Both the position numbers and the translations under genes were made by a program. From contig JAQFVV010000013.1 in NCBI GenBank assembly GCA_028023455.1, positions 9,640,411 to 9,704,410 on the forward strand: a DNA stretch of 64,000 bases. The letters run 5' to 3'. The notes under the pieces were generated by a model that worked only from the letters and a program-made list of their open reading frames with translations, was not told the origin of the DNA and did no database searches. Positions 30,501 through 44,500 of the stretch are shown here, piece after piece (position 1 is the first letter of the stretch; each line of letters begins with the position of its first letter). The stretch is from Epiperipatus broadwayi (lineage: Eukaryota; Onychophora; Udeonychophora; Euonychophora; Peripatidae).

Positions 30501-33500
30501 GCTTCTTATGTAATGTTGTATCATATTTATATCATAAATTCAAATTATGCATATTTAAATAAAACTGTCACTGCCAATATAATGTGTGTGTATTTTTAAA
30601 ATAATCATACATTCATTCAAAATAACATATCATTCGGTTGATCTAAAGAAAACATATTAAATACATTAAAATTATTATTATTATACAATTTTTACCATCA
30701 ATAATGATTTAATGTACAGTCCATCTTCCAATATTCTTCGGAATTACAGCTTCATAAAATAATTCACATTTACACTCACGATCATTCTTTAACATATTAC
30801 GTTTTATATTAATTATAAAATAAACTTATGCAATTAATTATTATATTACTTTAGTTATTATTTTAAGAAATGTACCTATCTTATTTTTAATAGATTAATA
30901 CTATTTAACTTTTATATTAGATAAATAAAACAAAATTCATATTACATAATTCCAGCGATGTTTCCTTTTCACCATAAAGTTCTTTAATCGTAGGCACATA
31001 TTCACTAGAACACCATTTCCTGTTTCCGGTCCACCACGTGTTTTTTAAAAGTTTATGAAAAAACGAAAACGTTCTTTTAAAACCAAAATAAAAGTTAATT
31101 CTTCCATAAGAAATAAAATAAAATTAAAATAGTTTATAGGATCCTGTTTTAGTTCTTTCTAGAATATTATTCAAAAGTTATTATTTTAATTTAGTCTATA
31201 GTTTATGAAAAATTATCATTTAATTATTTTAAATTAACTGGGACGTCCACGTATTACTTGCGCATTTCTTAACAAAATATCTAGGTAAGAATAAGCTTCT
31301 TTATTTATAAACGTCCAGCGTTTAAATTATTTCAATATAATAATTTTATTATATTAAAATTTTTAGCTAATTATATTTCAATTGACTTGCCTTTAAAATT
31401 ATCAACATTCAGTCTTTTAAACATAAAGACTTAACAAGGCAAGTATTTATAAAACTACTTTTATTTCTAATATCTTTACTCAAGATATACATTTAAATTT
31501 ATAGCTTGCAAAAATACTTTCTTTACACAAAAGTATTTATTCTTTAAAGTATTTAATTTTCTAATAGTCAATAGCAATTAGCTTTTAAAATTATATACTA
31601 TCCAAAATACTACTTTTCTCCATCTTGTACTTTTCCGAACTAATCCAGCGTTTGTCATATTTCTAAGGTAAAGTTTCCGATATATTTTCACTATATATGA
31701 TGTTCCCATGACTATTTGCTTGTAAATTGAGCTTAGTTAGAGACGACCGATAGGGAAAAAATTAAGTTAATACTGCATGTCTATCATTTAAAACTTTTAT
31801 AACTTATTTACAAGACACTCTTATAATTTTGAAAAAATGATTTTAAAAGCGTCTATAAATTTACGTAGCTATTTTTAATAACACAATTAACTTGAAAAAT
31901 CAATCACGAAGTCCTCTCCTAACAATTGAACTGAGCTTTTATACCGGAAGAAACTTCCCATTTGATTGGTAGATTAAACAATCAACTTTGCTGGCTTATT
32001 TACATATTTACCAACAACACAAAATTAAAAATAAATAATGACTTATTTAATATTTAATATTTATTACATTATTAAATTTCTAAATAATCTTTATCGTTTA
32101 CTTAAATTTATTAAACACTTTTAAAATATACTCTTACTTGATTTTAATTTTAACTTTTATAAAATTATTTTAAAATAAACTAAGTCTTTTTTTATACGTT
32201 ATATTTTTAAAGCAATATTTTTAAAAATCAGATTTAATACTCTACATTGATTTATCTTTATTTTATCTCGTGATAGCTCACGTATTATTTATAAATTTTA
32301 TAACATGATTTTAAAATAGTTTTGCAACTTTATTAGATAACTTCCAAGCATGTGTGCGTATTTAACTAACATCTGTTTTTTTTTTTTTTTTACAATAAAA
32401 GAAACGCTTCTCATAATCTAAAAATAACTAACAATTGCATTTTTTAAAATAAATATTTTTTAAATAAATAAGATATTATAATAGATTTTAAAATAATTAT
32501 CCAATATTATTAAAATCAAATATTAGTCTTTTATTTAAGTACTTACAATAATTAAAATATTTATATTCTTTTATAATATTATTTTATCAACAATAAATAT
32601 ATGCATTTAATTTTACTTGTCTTTTAAACACTTTTAGCTTTAAATACCTATTTATTAAATATATTAATGCAGTATTGATTATGGCCATTTTTCTCCCAAC
32701 TATATATTATAATCATCATCATTTAAAATGTCTCTCTCAATATCAGCACAATTTCACATATCAAATACTCATAGATTGCTTTAATTAAACCTTTTGAAAT
32801 ATTACCATAAGCAAAATTAACATCACATATTCAAATATATCTTAAATTTAAAATTTTTAATAGATTAGCACAAAATTAGATGGTGATCCATACAAAAGGG
32901 CACAATATATATATGTATATGGAAACCATTTCATAAAAAAATTACTCCTTCCAGAAAAAAATCATGCAAATTCAACAATATGCCACTAATATATTTAATT
33001 TCTAAAGCCATTCATAGATAATCATTAAAATCATAATCATTTTAAATTATGTAATATTATAAATTAAATGTATGACATGGCATGGATAATAAATCTCTCT
33101 AATATCTTAATGTATGATGATCATTTAAGAATATTGTACAGAATCTGAAAAAGTGCTTACAAGTATCAATCAAGAAAGAATAATGACTTTTAGTTTCTCA
33201 GTGGTGAGAGAACCATAAATCAAAATAATGAAAAGTATGGATTCAGTCAAGAATATATAACTGTGCTTATTTTTAAGAAATATGATTATAGTGTTATTAC
33301 CCAATAAATGCAGCAAGTGAGACAGGTTGCTTTGGTATATCTTATTTTCCTTCAGTTTTTTTCAATCAAAGTAACATTGTCATCAACTATTTTTTCTGAA
33401 TCTTTAGCTACCTATTCTTCTTTAGTGATATTTGCTAAGATGCCATTTGATTATTTATCTAGGAAACTATCGGCTTGTTGTTTATTCTCTGATATATGAC

Positions 33501-36500
33501 TTCTAATTTATTCCTGAGTAAATCATCATCCAGAGATATTATCTGGAATTGATCTATTGATGAGAATATCTGACTGTTCTTTCTTTTAGATGAATCTTAA
33601 ATTGTTACATTTCCAAATATCAACTCTTCATTAATTTGATATCTGATGAGTCAAATAATGAAGCTAAACCTTCTCAAAATTGTAATAAAATACATAAGTG
33701 TACTGATTCTAATATCAAAATTAATGATTTACATAATGTAACAAGCAAATCTAAGTCTTCAGATTTACAGGAAAATAAAGATGACATAGTTAATTGTAGT
33801 AATATCTGTGACGAAGATGATACCAAATCAGATGTCATAGAAAAAAGTGAAAATAAGGCATCAATTACAAAAGATTCTATAAGAGACAGATAAAAAAAAT
33901 AATTAAATTAATATTCAAATTATAAAAAATGTTCTCACACCTGATAATTCATTGATAAACCCATTCCATTCATCTAATAAAAAACCTAAAATAAGCTTAA
34001 TGAAACTAAAGAAATAAGAAATAACTAGAGCTAAAAACAAAATTAAGGCTTGAGATAAAACATCAAAAAGTACAAGAAAAGTTAAAGGTTAAAATGAAAT
34101 AAAAAAAAACAAAAACAAGAAAGGAAAGAAAGAGAAAGGAAAACAAAAATAAGATTAAAAGAAAAGAAAAAAAGAAATAGCAACAAAAAAATTTAAAGTT
34201 AAAATTCAAGAAAAACTCAAGAAGGAAGAAGAAAAGCAGGACAAAGAGGAAGAAAAAACTTGTAGAGGAAAAAGAGCTTCATGAGAAATAGAAAATTAAA
34301 GAAGTATTTGAAAGCTTTTTTGTTAAAAAGGAAACCCCTACAAATTTAAAGCATTAAATGGAAAGTTTATTTATGCCAATTGAAGTTTAAAAAAATATGT
34401 GCATCTTGCAGTGAGTGAAAAAACTCTGTAGATCTTTTAAATGGACTCATGAAAACACAAGATACAAACATTCTTTATTTAGAAGAATTAAAAAAAGAAA
34501 ATCTATAGACCTCTGAAGACTGGATATACTTTTCCAAAAAAAAAAGATACAAAGATTACTGACAGACCAAATGATAATAAATGCACCATAAATTACAAAT
34601 CTGCATGTTCTAGAAATAGAAGAAAAGAGAGCAAAAGTATAACTGCTCAGCAGTCTTTTAACAAGTAACCAATTTTGAAATATGATGTTGATAGTGATGA
34701 AGAATGGAAAGATGAACCAGGAGAGAGCCTTAGCCATTCAGAAGGGGAAGATAAAGATGGTGAACATTATGATACAACAGATGATGATGGCTTTATTTTA
34801 TCTCACAGTCATTTGTCTGAGAAAAGAGATCTTTCAGAAGATGAACAAATGAGTTCTGATTACATAAAAAAAGAAAGAAGAGGCCAAAGTAAGAGCATGA
34901 GAAGCTCAGATGAAAAAAGCATGTCAAACATTGAAACCTCTTATTATTGATTCCCCTTTTAAAGAAAATCAAGAGAAATGGAAAGATGTCATCCAACAAT
35001 TTGAGATGGTGACTTTGTGACCTTGTCTTATAGTCACAAATTTTAGTGAAGAGCTGGTGATAGCAAATGGAGAGGGTGATCTTAGCAGTCCTGATTTGGA
35101 AAACCACTAAAACATTAAAAAGCAATGTTCCCAATGAAACTACTCCAGGTATAATGTGCTTATTACATAGAAATTATAGTAGCAAAAAAAGTTAGTGTGT
35201 GAATTTATTGAATACTGGTGATTAAAATCATCTGGTCAATTAAATACTAATGCAAAAAAATGATAAACTGAATTCTGAAAGTTATAATATAATACCAGGG
35301 AAATCTAATAAACAATACTGAGTATTCAAATTCAAAATGCCAATTGGATTTTATAATAGGCAGAAATGTGGAATATCTGAAGTGCTGTGATATCAACTAT
35401 CCAAAATGTTGCTTGTTAGTTCATGAAGAACAAAGAAAAAAAAACAATTTAATGAACATTTATTTGCCAAATATTTGGAATTATGCAATTAAGCTAAAGG
35501 ATAATGCAATTTCTGATATCCTTCAACTCCTTCCATTATGAACGTTATTTAACATTCATCAAAATCTCAAAAGAGATTTCATATAACTTGAGGTACATCA
35601 CCTCTGCAATAGACTGTAAATAATGACTTATGTTTAAAAGAATATTTAAACTTATGTTTAAAAGAATATTTAAATGTTGAAATTGTATATTACAATGATC
35701 CATGTAATAATAATAATATTGAAGATGACACTAAAATTGTTTCATTTAGTAAAAGTTAAAACTTAATTGTTTTTTAAATATTTATGGTATTTTAATAATT
35801 AAATTATCTTTATATTAGTTTACTATGAGAAAAATATGTACATAAAAATTTGCGTTTAATGTGATGTGATGTATTTGGCTTCTCCTTAAACGAAGTCAAA
35901 AATATCTCAGCAATTATGCCCAGATAAACCTGTTAGCCATTTTATTCTCCATTCCCCACTCTTAAGTCTTCCCATATTCTGCCCCATCCCATTTCCACAA
36001 CATAATCTTTTTAAACTCTATGGCCTTTATATCTACCCCCTCCCCTTTTCTCTTCGCAAACCCAACATAAAAACTAATAATTCACTTTCTATATAGTCAC
36101 TTTGTTCATGTCTATTCTCCCATAACTTCATTATCTGTACCCTTTCTGCTTTCAAGCATTTACATTCAATCAACAGGTGCCTAATATTTTCTATACCTTT
36201 CTTACACAATTTGCACACTAAATTATCCATGGTTTTCCATTTACATGTATATTCTCTTGTTGCTAAAGATCCCATTCGAGCCTTAAATAATAAACTACTT
36301 TCCTTACTATTATCATAAATTAACTTGCATCCAATATTCCATTTACTTCTATATATATTTAAACCCTTCTTACCCTCCATACTAGTTCTCCATCTCTCCA
36401 ACTCCCTATTTTTTATTAATCCTTCTATTCTTTTATCCCATTCTTTACCAATATAACACTCAACAATCCTCCTAACATAATCATCTCACCTTTTATACAA

Positions 36501-39500
36501 GTATACTGATATAAATTCTTTATCTAAATCTTTCACATACCGCATTACCTTTCTCACCCATCTTGTTACCTGCCCTTTACTCATAACCCAATTGAACACT
36601 ATTTTTGCTATTCTTTTACTATCCATAAACTGCAACCTACCAAACATTTTTCATTTTACTTTTTGCATCTCTCATATAAAAACTTGACTATCCCATTTCT
36701 CCTTGAATTGCCTCCTTTGCTGTCCACATCTCTGCATCTAATGCATGTCTTCCTATTTCCCTTTGTACTTTCTCTAAATAATCTAAAACCCTTTTACTAA
36801 CACATAATGCATCATTATCATATGTTAACCCTGCTACTGCAACTCCCTTCCATACTATTCTAGCTACATCATATTTATTATATGAAAATACTGATAGGTT
36901 CTTTACCAAACCCTTTCTTTTCTTTGCTTCATTTACTTTTCTCCCATTCATTCAAACAATTTTCCTGATTACATAAGATGATTCCCAAATACCTATATCT
37001 ATCCACCACACTTAACTTTATATCCCCCAATAAAAATTCTACATCTTCTCTTTCCCCAGTATTAACCATCATTATATTTGATTTTTCTTCACTAAATTTA
37101 ATACCCATCTCTTTACCCACCCTTGCACATGTCCTCAACATAAGTTCCATATCTTCTCTTCTTTCTGCACACAAAAAGATATCATCTGCAAAAAAAAAAA
37201 GACCCAGCAAAATATATACTCCCTTGCCACCTATTAATGGTATCTCTACCCCTCTTCCTAGTCTTCCTATTGCTTTCTCCATTCCATTCAAAAACAACAA
37301 AAACAAAATAGGTGACATAGGGCATCCTTGCCTTAATCTCACCCCATTTTTAACTTTAACTGATTCTATATCCCCTAACTGGTAAGTATAATAATTATTT
37401 CCATATAATTTCTTAATAATATTTACTAAAGCTTTATCCATTCCCAAATTGGCTAATCTTACCCATAATCTATTTCTATTTACTCTATCATATGCTTTCT
37501 CTGTATCTATAAAACTCATATATAATGATCTACCTGAATTCCTACTCATCTCCATAAGTTGTGTAACTACAAACAAACTATCTCCTATACACCTATCTGA
37601 CCTAAAATCTCCTTGCATTTCCCCCACTACATTATTCTCTTCCATCCATTTTACAACTCTTCCAGCTATCATATATGAGAAGACTTTATATAAAACTGAT
37701 GTTACCACTATCAGTCTATAATTATTTAACTTTCTATGATCCTTACCGTTTCCTTTAAATAATAATCTTATTCTTGTATTACTCCAACTAATCGGAAAAA
37801 CTGTCTTCTGTGCCATCTTATTAAAACATGATAATAATTTTTGCTTTTGCCCTAAATTCATTATCATCTCTGCTGCCCACCCATCTAAACCTCTCACCTT
37901 TCCACTTTTCAATCTCTTCCCTGCCTCATTCAATTCATTTTTTGTGAACCAAATATTCCCATTACTAATTGCTTTCATTTTTTCTATCACTACTTCCTTC
38001 ACATCTAAATCTTTTCTATATCCATTACATATCTATTTAGGATTCTCTCTATCTCTTCTCTAGAGCTAAACTCTATTCCCTCATCATCTATTAATACCAT
38101 CTCTCTTTCCCCTACATTTCTCCTTTTAATGTAATTCCAAAATTTTTTACTCCCATCTCTTCAACTTTTATTAATATTCTCCAACAATTTACTATTTAAC
38201 TTCATCCTCTCTCTATAATTATCCATTTTAGCCAACTTCTTCTTTTCTAAGTACTTTCCCCATTTAGCATTAATATCATTTTCACTTTCTTTGTTCTTAA
38301 TAGCACACTTATGTTCTCTGCATGCTTCTTTCCTCTCTTTTACACTTTTACTAACTCTCATTTTTTTATTACTTTTATTCTTCTGCATATTCTAAACTAA
38401 AATCATATTTGCTACTTTTTCTATTTCACCACACCAGTCCTTATACTCATCCCCATCCAACTGCTCCATGGTTTCTTCAACTTTTATTTTATATTCTTCC
38501 AACTTATCTGGGTGTATGTATACACTGCTCAAGATAGATATATAAGTAAACTGCACATTCACGTAGATTTTTTTAAAAAATATTTTGAGTGCGTATATAC
38601 ATACATTTAAAGAAGAGTTGATACATTTGATTTTGGGAATATTAAATTAAAAAGAAAAGAAAAAAAATAGCTTTAATATTTAAATCTATTTATATAGTGT
38701 TACAAGTTTTAAATGTTATTATTAAATTTTAAAATTTGTTAAATTGAGCAGAGAGAAAAGTTTTGGATAAGTAGAGATAAAAATTATGATAGTTAATAAA
38801 TGTAAATCATAAATTCTTTCAACTCTATGAATCATTTATCAACAGCAAAATGTCTAGTAGTTAAGAGATTATCCAGACTAAAATTGGGTAATGTTGCAAT
38901 GAAAAATTTAGAACGATTTTTAGACGTAGGATCATAATCCCCCCCCCCCAAGCTCAGAACTATTTAAGTTATATTTTGAGTATTTTTTTTATACAAATAT
39001 AATAATTGAACGCTGCAAAAAAAGGTTAAAAAATTTCTGATGCTTTTGAATAATGGTGCAATTTATAATTTTTGAAAATATACATAACACTAGATTATAT
39101 TAAGCATCACATGATCACTATCTTATACTAGCACATAATTGTTTATAAACAAAGCAAAACTCTCCATACAGTAGTCTGGGGATATTGGATGAGTAGGCAT
39201 TAGATAGGGATTTTATGCACAAGCCTTCTAGCATTCATTGATTACTCTGGTTGGCACAGGGTGGCAATACTGTATGGAGAGTTTTGCTTTGTTTACTAGA
39301 TTATATCAGTAAATTTGACTGAAACATAAGTGATGAGGTTAAATATAATTTTTTATGGTCATATTATGAGACAGTCTAAGGCATTGTAAAGTATAAATAT
39401 ATATATATTCTTCAGAAGATTAATGGAGGAGGGGGGATACCATTAAAAGAATAGGCTTTGTTATCACAATAATGAATGTGACAGAGTAGTCTGACTAACT

Positions 39501-41491
39501 AGATATTAGATTATTCTGAATAAATACCAATCGTATGATTAATAAATATCGTCTAATAATAAATATAGAATTATACTTCTGAAAAAGATGATCTTTTGAT
39601 TATATATATATATACATATAATTATAAATAATTAAATTGAAATAGCAGTAATTGAAACTCCCAAATGAGCTATGTATAAATCAATAGTCAAACATCAGAA
39701 AACTATGAAAAGGATAGAATGGTAGCATATATTCTATTAACTTTGTTGGTATTTAAATTTAGTTTATTGACATTGTTATAAATTAGAGAATGAAATCATA
39801 GTTTGATTTACGACTAATGTAAAAGTTCTATTATCACTATTTACCTATTCAGAAGATCAAAGCAGTGACTTAGTTTTAATAATAAGTATAATTATAAATA
39901 ATCATAGCTTAATGATATCAAATTAAAACAGAAGCAACTGCAATTGTCAATGAATTTTTCAATGAATTATAATAGAGTATATAAAAGTATTTGCTTATTT
40001 TTGATATTACCTTATCCGAGTAGCAAGTTTTTTTTTTGTTTTCTTGCCCCTAAGATTTTTTATTATTCACGGTTGAAATATAATTTAAGTAATGCTTTTA
40101 CTAGAACTCATAGGGCTCTTAGGTGAGAGAACTTTATGTTCCACTTTTTTTTTTTTAAATGTCATAGCATCGACCGGGACGCGAACCCGCAACCCGGGCA
40201 ACTGCCTGCAAGTACAAAGCAGTCGTGCTGACCTCTTCCACTTTAATATTATAAAAGCTTAATAAAAGAAAATTAAATAGTCAAAAAATAAATTGTATTT
40301 ATAAAAAATAGATTACTACCTAAAATACATTATATATATATACGTGTGTGTGAGCAATATTACCTATTATAATCTCTAACTACTAGAAGCACATTTTCTC
40401 TAAGTTTTCTCAAGTCATCCTTCCGAATATAAACTTGCTTTGCAGTATGAGGAATTTCAAACATCAATATTTCCCAATAATAAATTTCTTTTATAAGCTT
40501 TGAAATATTCCTTCAAATATATATAAATAAATAAGTATATTATATTAAAAATTCATTTCACAAAGATAAAAAAAATTTTTTTGCTTGACTTACACATCAT
40601 AATTTGCTTCTATTAAAGATGGATTCAGTGGATTTCTACGCATTAAAGGAATTTCTAAAAACTTTTTTGGATCCTGTAAAATATATATTTGTCGATGAGT
40701 TTAACTTGTAAAAAAATTATTGCGGTCAAGCGTTGGTGGCCTAGTGGTTAGCATAGCTGCCTTCCAAGCAGCTGGTCCGAGCTCGCTTCCCGGTCCAGGT
40801 TCGCTTCCCAGTCAACGCACTTGACATATGAATATATATATTGCTAACATATGTACACATATATAGGTAAATACCGGAAATAAACTTTTTTTCCAAGCGA
40901 TATCAATATTAATAATGATAATAGTGTTGAAAATATTTATAGCTCCAAAATATCTTTTGGAAAGACCACTATAATATATATTTTAATAAATTTATATGTT
41001 CTTACTTTTGGTACTGTGGCAATCCAGTCAAAAAAGTTTTTTCTGCACACATCGTCAATAAATGTGTTGATTTGTTGATAATGTTGTACAGTTTCTTCAC
41101 TTACTCCTGTTGCTGGTAAGAAAGTAGCTTCATTAAATTTCTAAATAATAAATATATTAGTTATAATAAGTTGCATGATACATACATTTGCATAAATTGT
41201 ATGTGAATAATAAAATGCTCATTACCCACTTATCAAACATTATATCTATTAATTATTTAAATCATAAAGGGCTTTTCTTCCAAAAAATTATATTTACTCT
41301 GACAATTGATTACTTTTGCATTGCTTTTTATTTATTGTTGCTCAATTTCTTACAGTCTATAACTGATAAATGTAGTATCCTAATTACCTAAAAAGTCACA
41401 CAGATGTATTCCAATGTATTTATATTAATGTTTTATGATATGTACATATACACTGCAAATAGAATGTCCATTAATTAAAAACTATTATAAT

Positions 41492-41526
<35 letters not shown>

Positions 41527-44500
41527 AGCGATGTCATAGTGATGCCAAAGTTGCATTGTGAGTATATTTTATAAAATAACGTGTTTGCTTACTTATATAT
41601 ATATACAAAATGGAAATAAACAAATGAGGAATAAAATATTCACGTGCAGAAAAAGATTTATTCAGTAAATAGGCACTGATATATTCTTTTAACTAATTTT
41701 CATAGAGAAGACAATCCGAAAAATTTATAAAGTAATATGCAAAAAATATATATATATATATTCTCTCTCTCTTTCACTCTTGTTTGAAGAAGTAGAAGAG
41801 AGAATTAACAATCAAGTTTAAAAATTATACAAGGAGTGTCATTTTTTAAAAAATACTTTGATTTATTATCTTTCAAAGCATACTTTATTCATTAAAAAAC
41901 AATGATTACATCGGTAAGACTGGGCTTACACAGTAAGCATAAGTCTGTTTCTGTATCTAAACAGTTCTGCTGGGCATAAGATTGTTTACAGATATATAGG
42001 AGAGAAAAAGCTTTCTCTTGAGTTCATGTTGTGTTTTTGCTACTCTTAAGGCAACGAAAGTTACCTGAATTCAGCTTGTCTAATTTTATTTTTATATACA
42101 TTATGATGATGGATCTTGTCATGTGTGTCCTGCTGGTTTTGGTGTATTGCGGTCTTTTTTTTAGCTGTGTTATTCTGTACCTTTTTTCTGTTTTTCAACT
42201 ATAGTGATGATTTTAGTTTAAATAGTGAACAAATTAAAATTACTCATTATATTTGGATATTCTTTTAATATGGAGCATAAGACCGAAGCAAGTAGTATAT
42301 CAGCTCTTATCCTCAGTACATTGTCCAGTGTTTTCCCTGTCAACTATTAGAAGCTGCTAAAGAGGATGAGAAACAGCATTGTGCAGATTAAGTGCCAATA
42401 AAGTTTTTTATTTCAAGTGAAATAAAATACTGTATACATATGCCGTTACATTATTTTAAATACAAAATAAATCTTAAATAAAAATTGATGTACTAAAAAC
42501 TAAAAGAAAATTAAGAGTTATATATTCACTGCAGATGGAAAACTTTTTCTTTAAAAAAAAAAGTATTTAAAAGTACTTTTTTTTTGTAAAAAAAAAAAAG
42601 ATCTAAAGATAGGTTAATATTTTTGTTTTAAGTTATATAAAAGAAAATACAAATAAATGTTAATGAATTTCTATTTTAAGAATCATGTTTAATCTTAGAA
42701 AATGGAAATAATTGTTTTATTAATTAAATGTAAAGCAAACTAGCCCTAGGGGCATTTAAATAATAAAGGTCAGATAGAGAATGAAATTAAAGATTGACCA
42801 ATGGAAGCACCAAGCCATAGCACAGCTCAGAAAGAAACAACATCCAGACCTTAGGATCAGCTATGTCATGTTTGATACATCTGTAAAAAATGCTGATAAG
42901 AGGCTATAAAAGTATAAAAAGTCAAAATAATTAAATTCATTAGTTTTGTTGTTGCAAAAATCTGACTATCAATCTACATATGAACTGTAGCTGTATTGCA
43001 GACTCCATGATGTAGGAGTCTGCAATAGATTTAATTTCCTGACAATCAGCGGAGGCTTCCCAATGACAGTTCCTGACTCAAGTATTGGCAAGTAGCAGTT
43101 TCATTTCCTAGGAGGATGGACAATCTACAAAAGTGATCACTAAGATGAACCTCTAAATCTTCTGGAATCTGGAAAGTATGAACTCTTTTGTTTATCTAAT
43201 ATGAACTTTTACAAACTTGCAATTAATACATTGTACAGGCTTAAACCTGCATTTATATGTGTAATATATGCAGGATTCGAACTCAAACTTTCACATGACC
43301 CACCACTCTCAGCGTCATCTCATATTGCTGACCTACCTGATCACACACATGTTGAAAAGATAAATAATCACCAATATACATATTTTATGCTAAACCAGCA
43401 ATCATCAGTCGGTCTAGATTACTATCCTCACACATATATATAATCAGTACTCAGCTTTATATTAAGATAGCCAATCTTTATACTTTAATGGACAGGCTTC
43501 AAACTATTCCAACTCACAACTCTTTAGCCTTCCATTTTATTGAAAATATGATAATGGAACATTCAACAGTGTGTGATCAGGTAGGTCAGCAATATGAAAT
43601 GACACTGAGAGTGGTGGATCATGTGAAAACATAATTAGTGACTGAAAATAAGAACTCTTATCTGACTTAAAAGAATTCTAAATCAATTTTTAATATTTTT
43701 ATGCATATGTTTGGTAATCATTTCCATTTTTTGTTTTTTATTTATTTTTGTATTTATTCACTAAATTATTAAAATGTATTAAATTTAAGTTGGGTGTAGA
43801 TGGTTGAATAGATTCGTTAATGTTTCTGTTTGTCATTTTTTTAGGATTTTCATATACATAAATATATATGGGTGTATATGCACAACCACATGATATATAT
43901 CAGAAAATATGACACTTCATGCTGAGGGTCTAAATGTATTTACCCATATAGCTTTTAAGTTATTGTTGTCAATGCAGCACCTTATGATGAATGGCAAAGA
44001 AATTTAGTTTATTGTAAATTTCTCCTAAATAATTGAAATAATAACATTGTATTTAGAATAGTTTATGTTAGTTTAAAGGGATTTAATTTTAGACTATTTG
44101 TTTTGTAGTTGGGTCGATGCTGGTGGAGGGATATATGGGTGTTTATATCAATGTAATGTGAAGCATGTTTAGCATACAGGGCAACTTGCCCATTTAAATG
44201 CATGACCCAAATGTGTAGTCAATGCATTACAATGTACACAGATGTATTTTCTGTGACATTGATTTTCTTTAGCTCTGGATAGGAACTATAAGTTGGCAAA
44301 AGTTCCACTCTCCCACCATATGTAGCACTTCTCCTTAATATTTTATGTATGATTCCTTCGCCAGACAGACACACATTCCTGTACTGGACAATGATCATGT
44401 TCTTTAAATAATATCATGCTGCAGATGCACATTCCTGTCAGCATGGTTTTATGCTAACATCTTCATATTGCATTGGTTGCATCTGTATATCAGGAAGCAA

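Noticed and set aside
34793-35134. 113-codon minus-strand frame (and 34447-34737)
   Set aside because: It is antisense to the CAF-1 p150 pseudogene, whose plus-strand frames carry the recognisable motif.
36978-37385. 135-codon plus-strand frame
   Set aside because: It is antisense to the clear reverse transcriptase frame of the LINE; its composition is just the complement of that coding sequence. The same applies to 37449-37721.
43201-43443. 80-codon frame with similar frames at 59128-59319
   Set aside because: The similarity is due to the shared SINE-like repeat DNA; the frames do not extend together and lack protein features.
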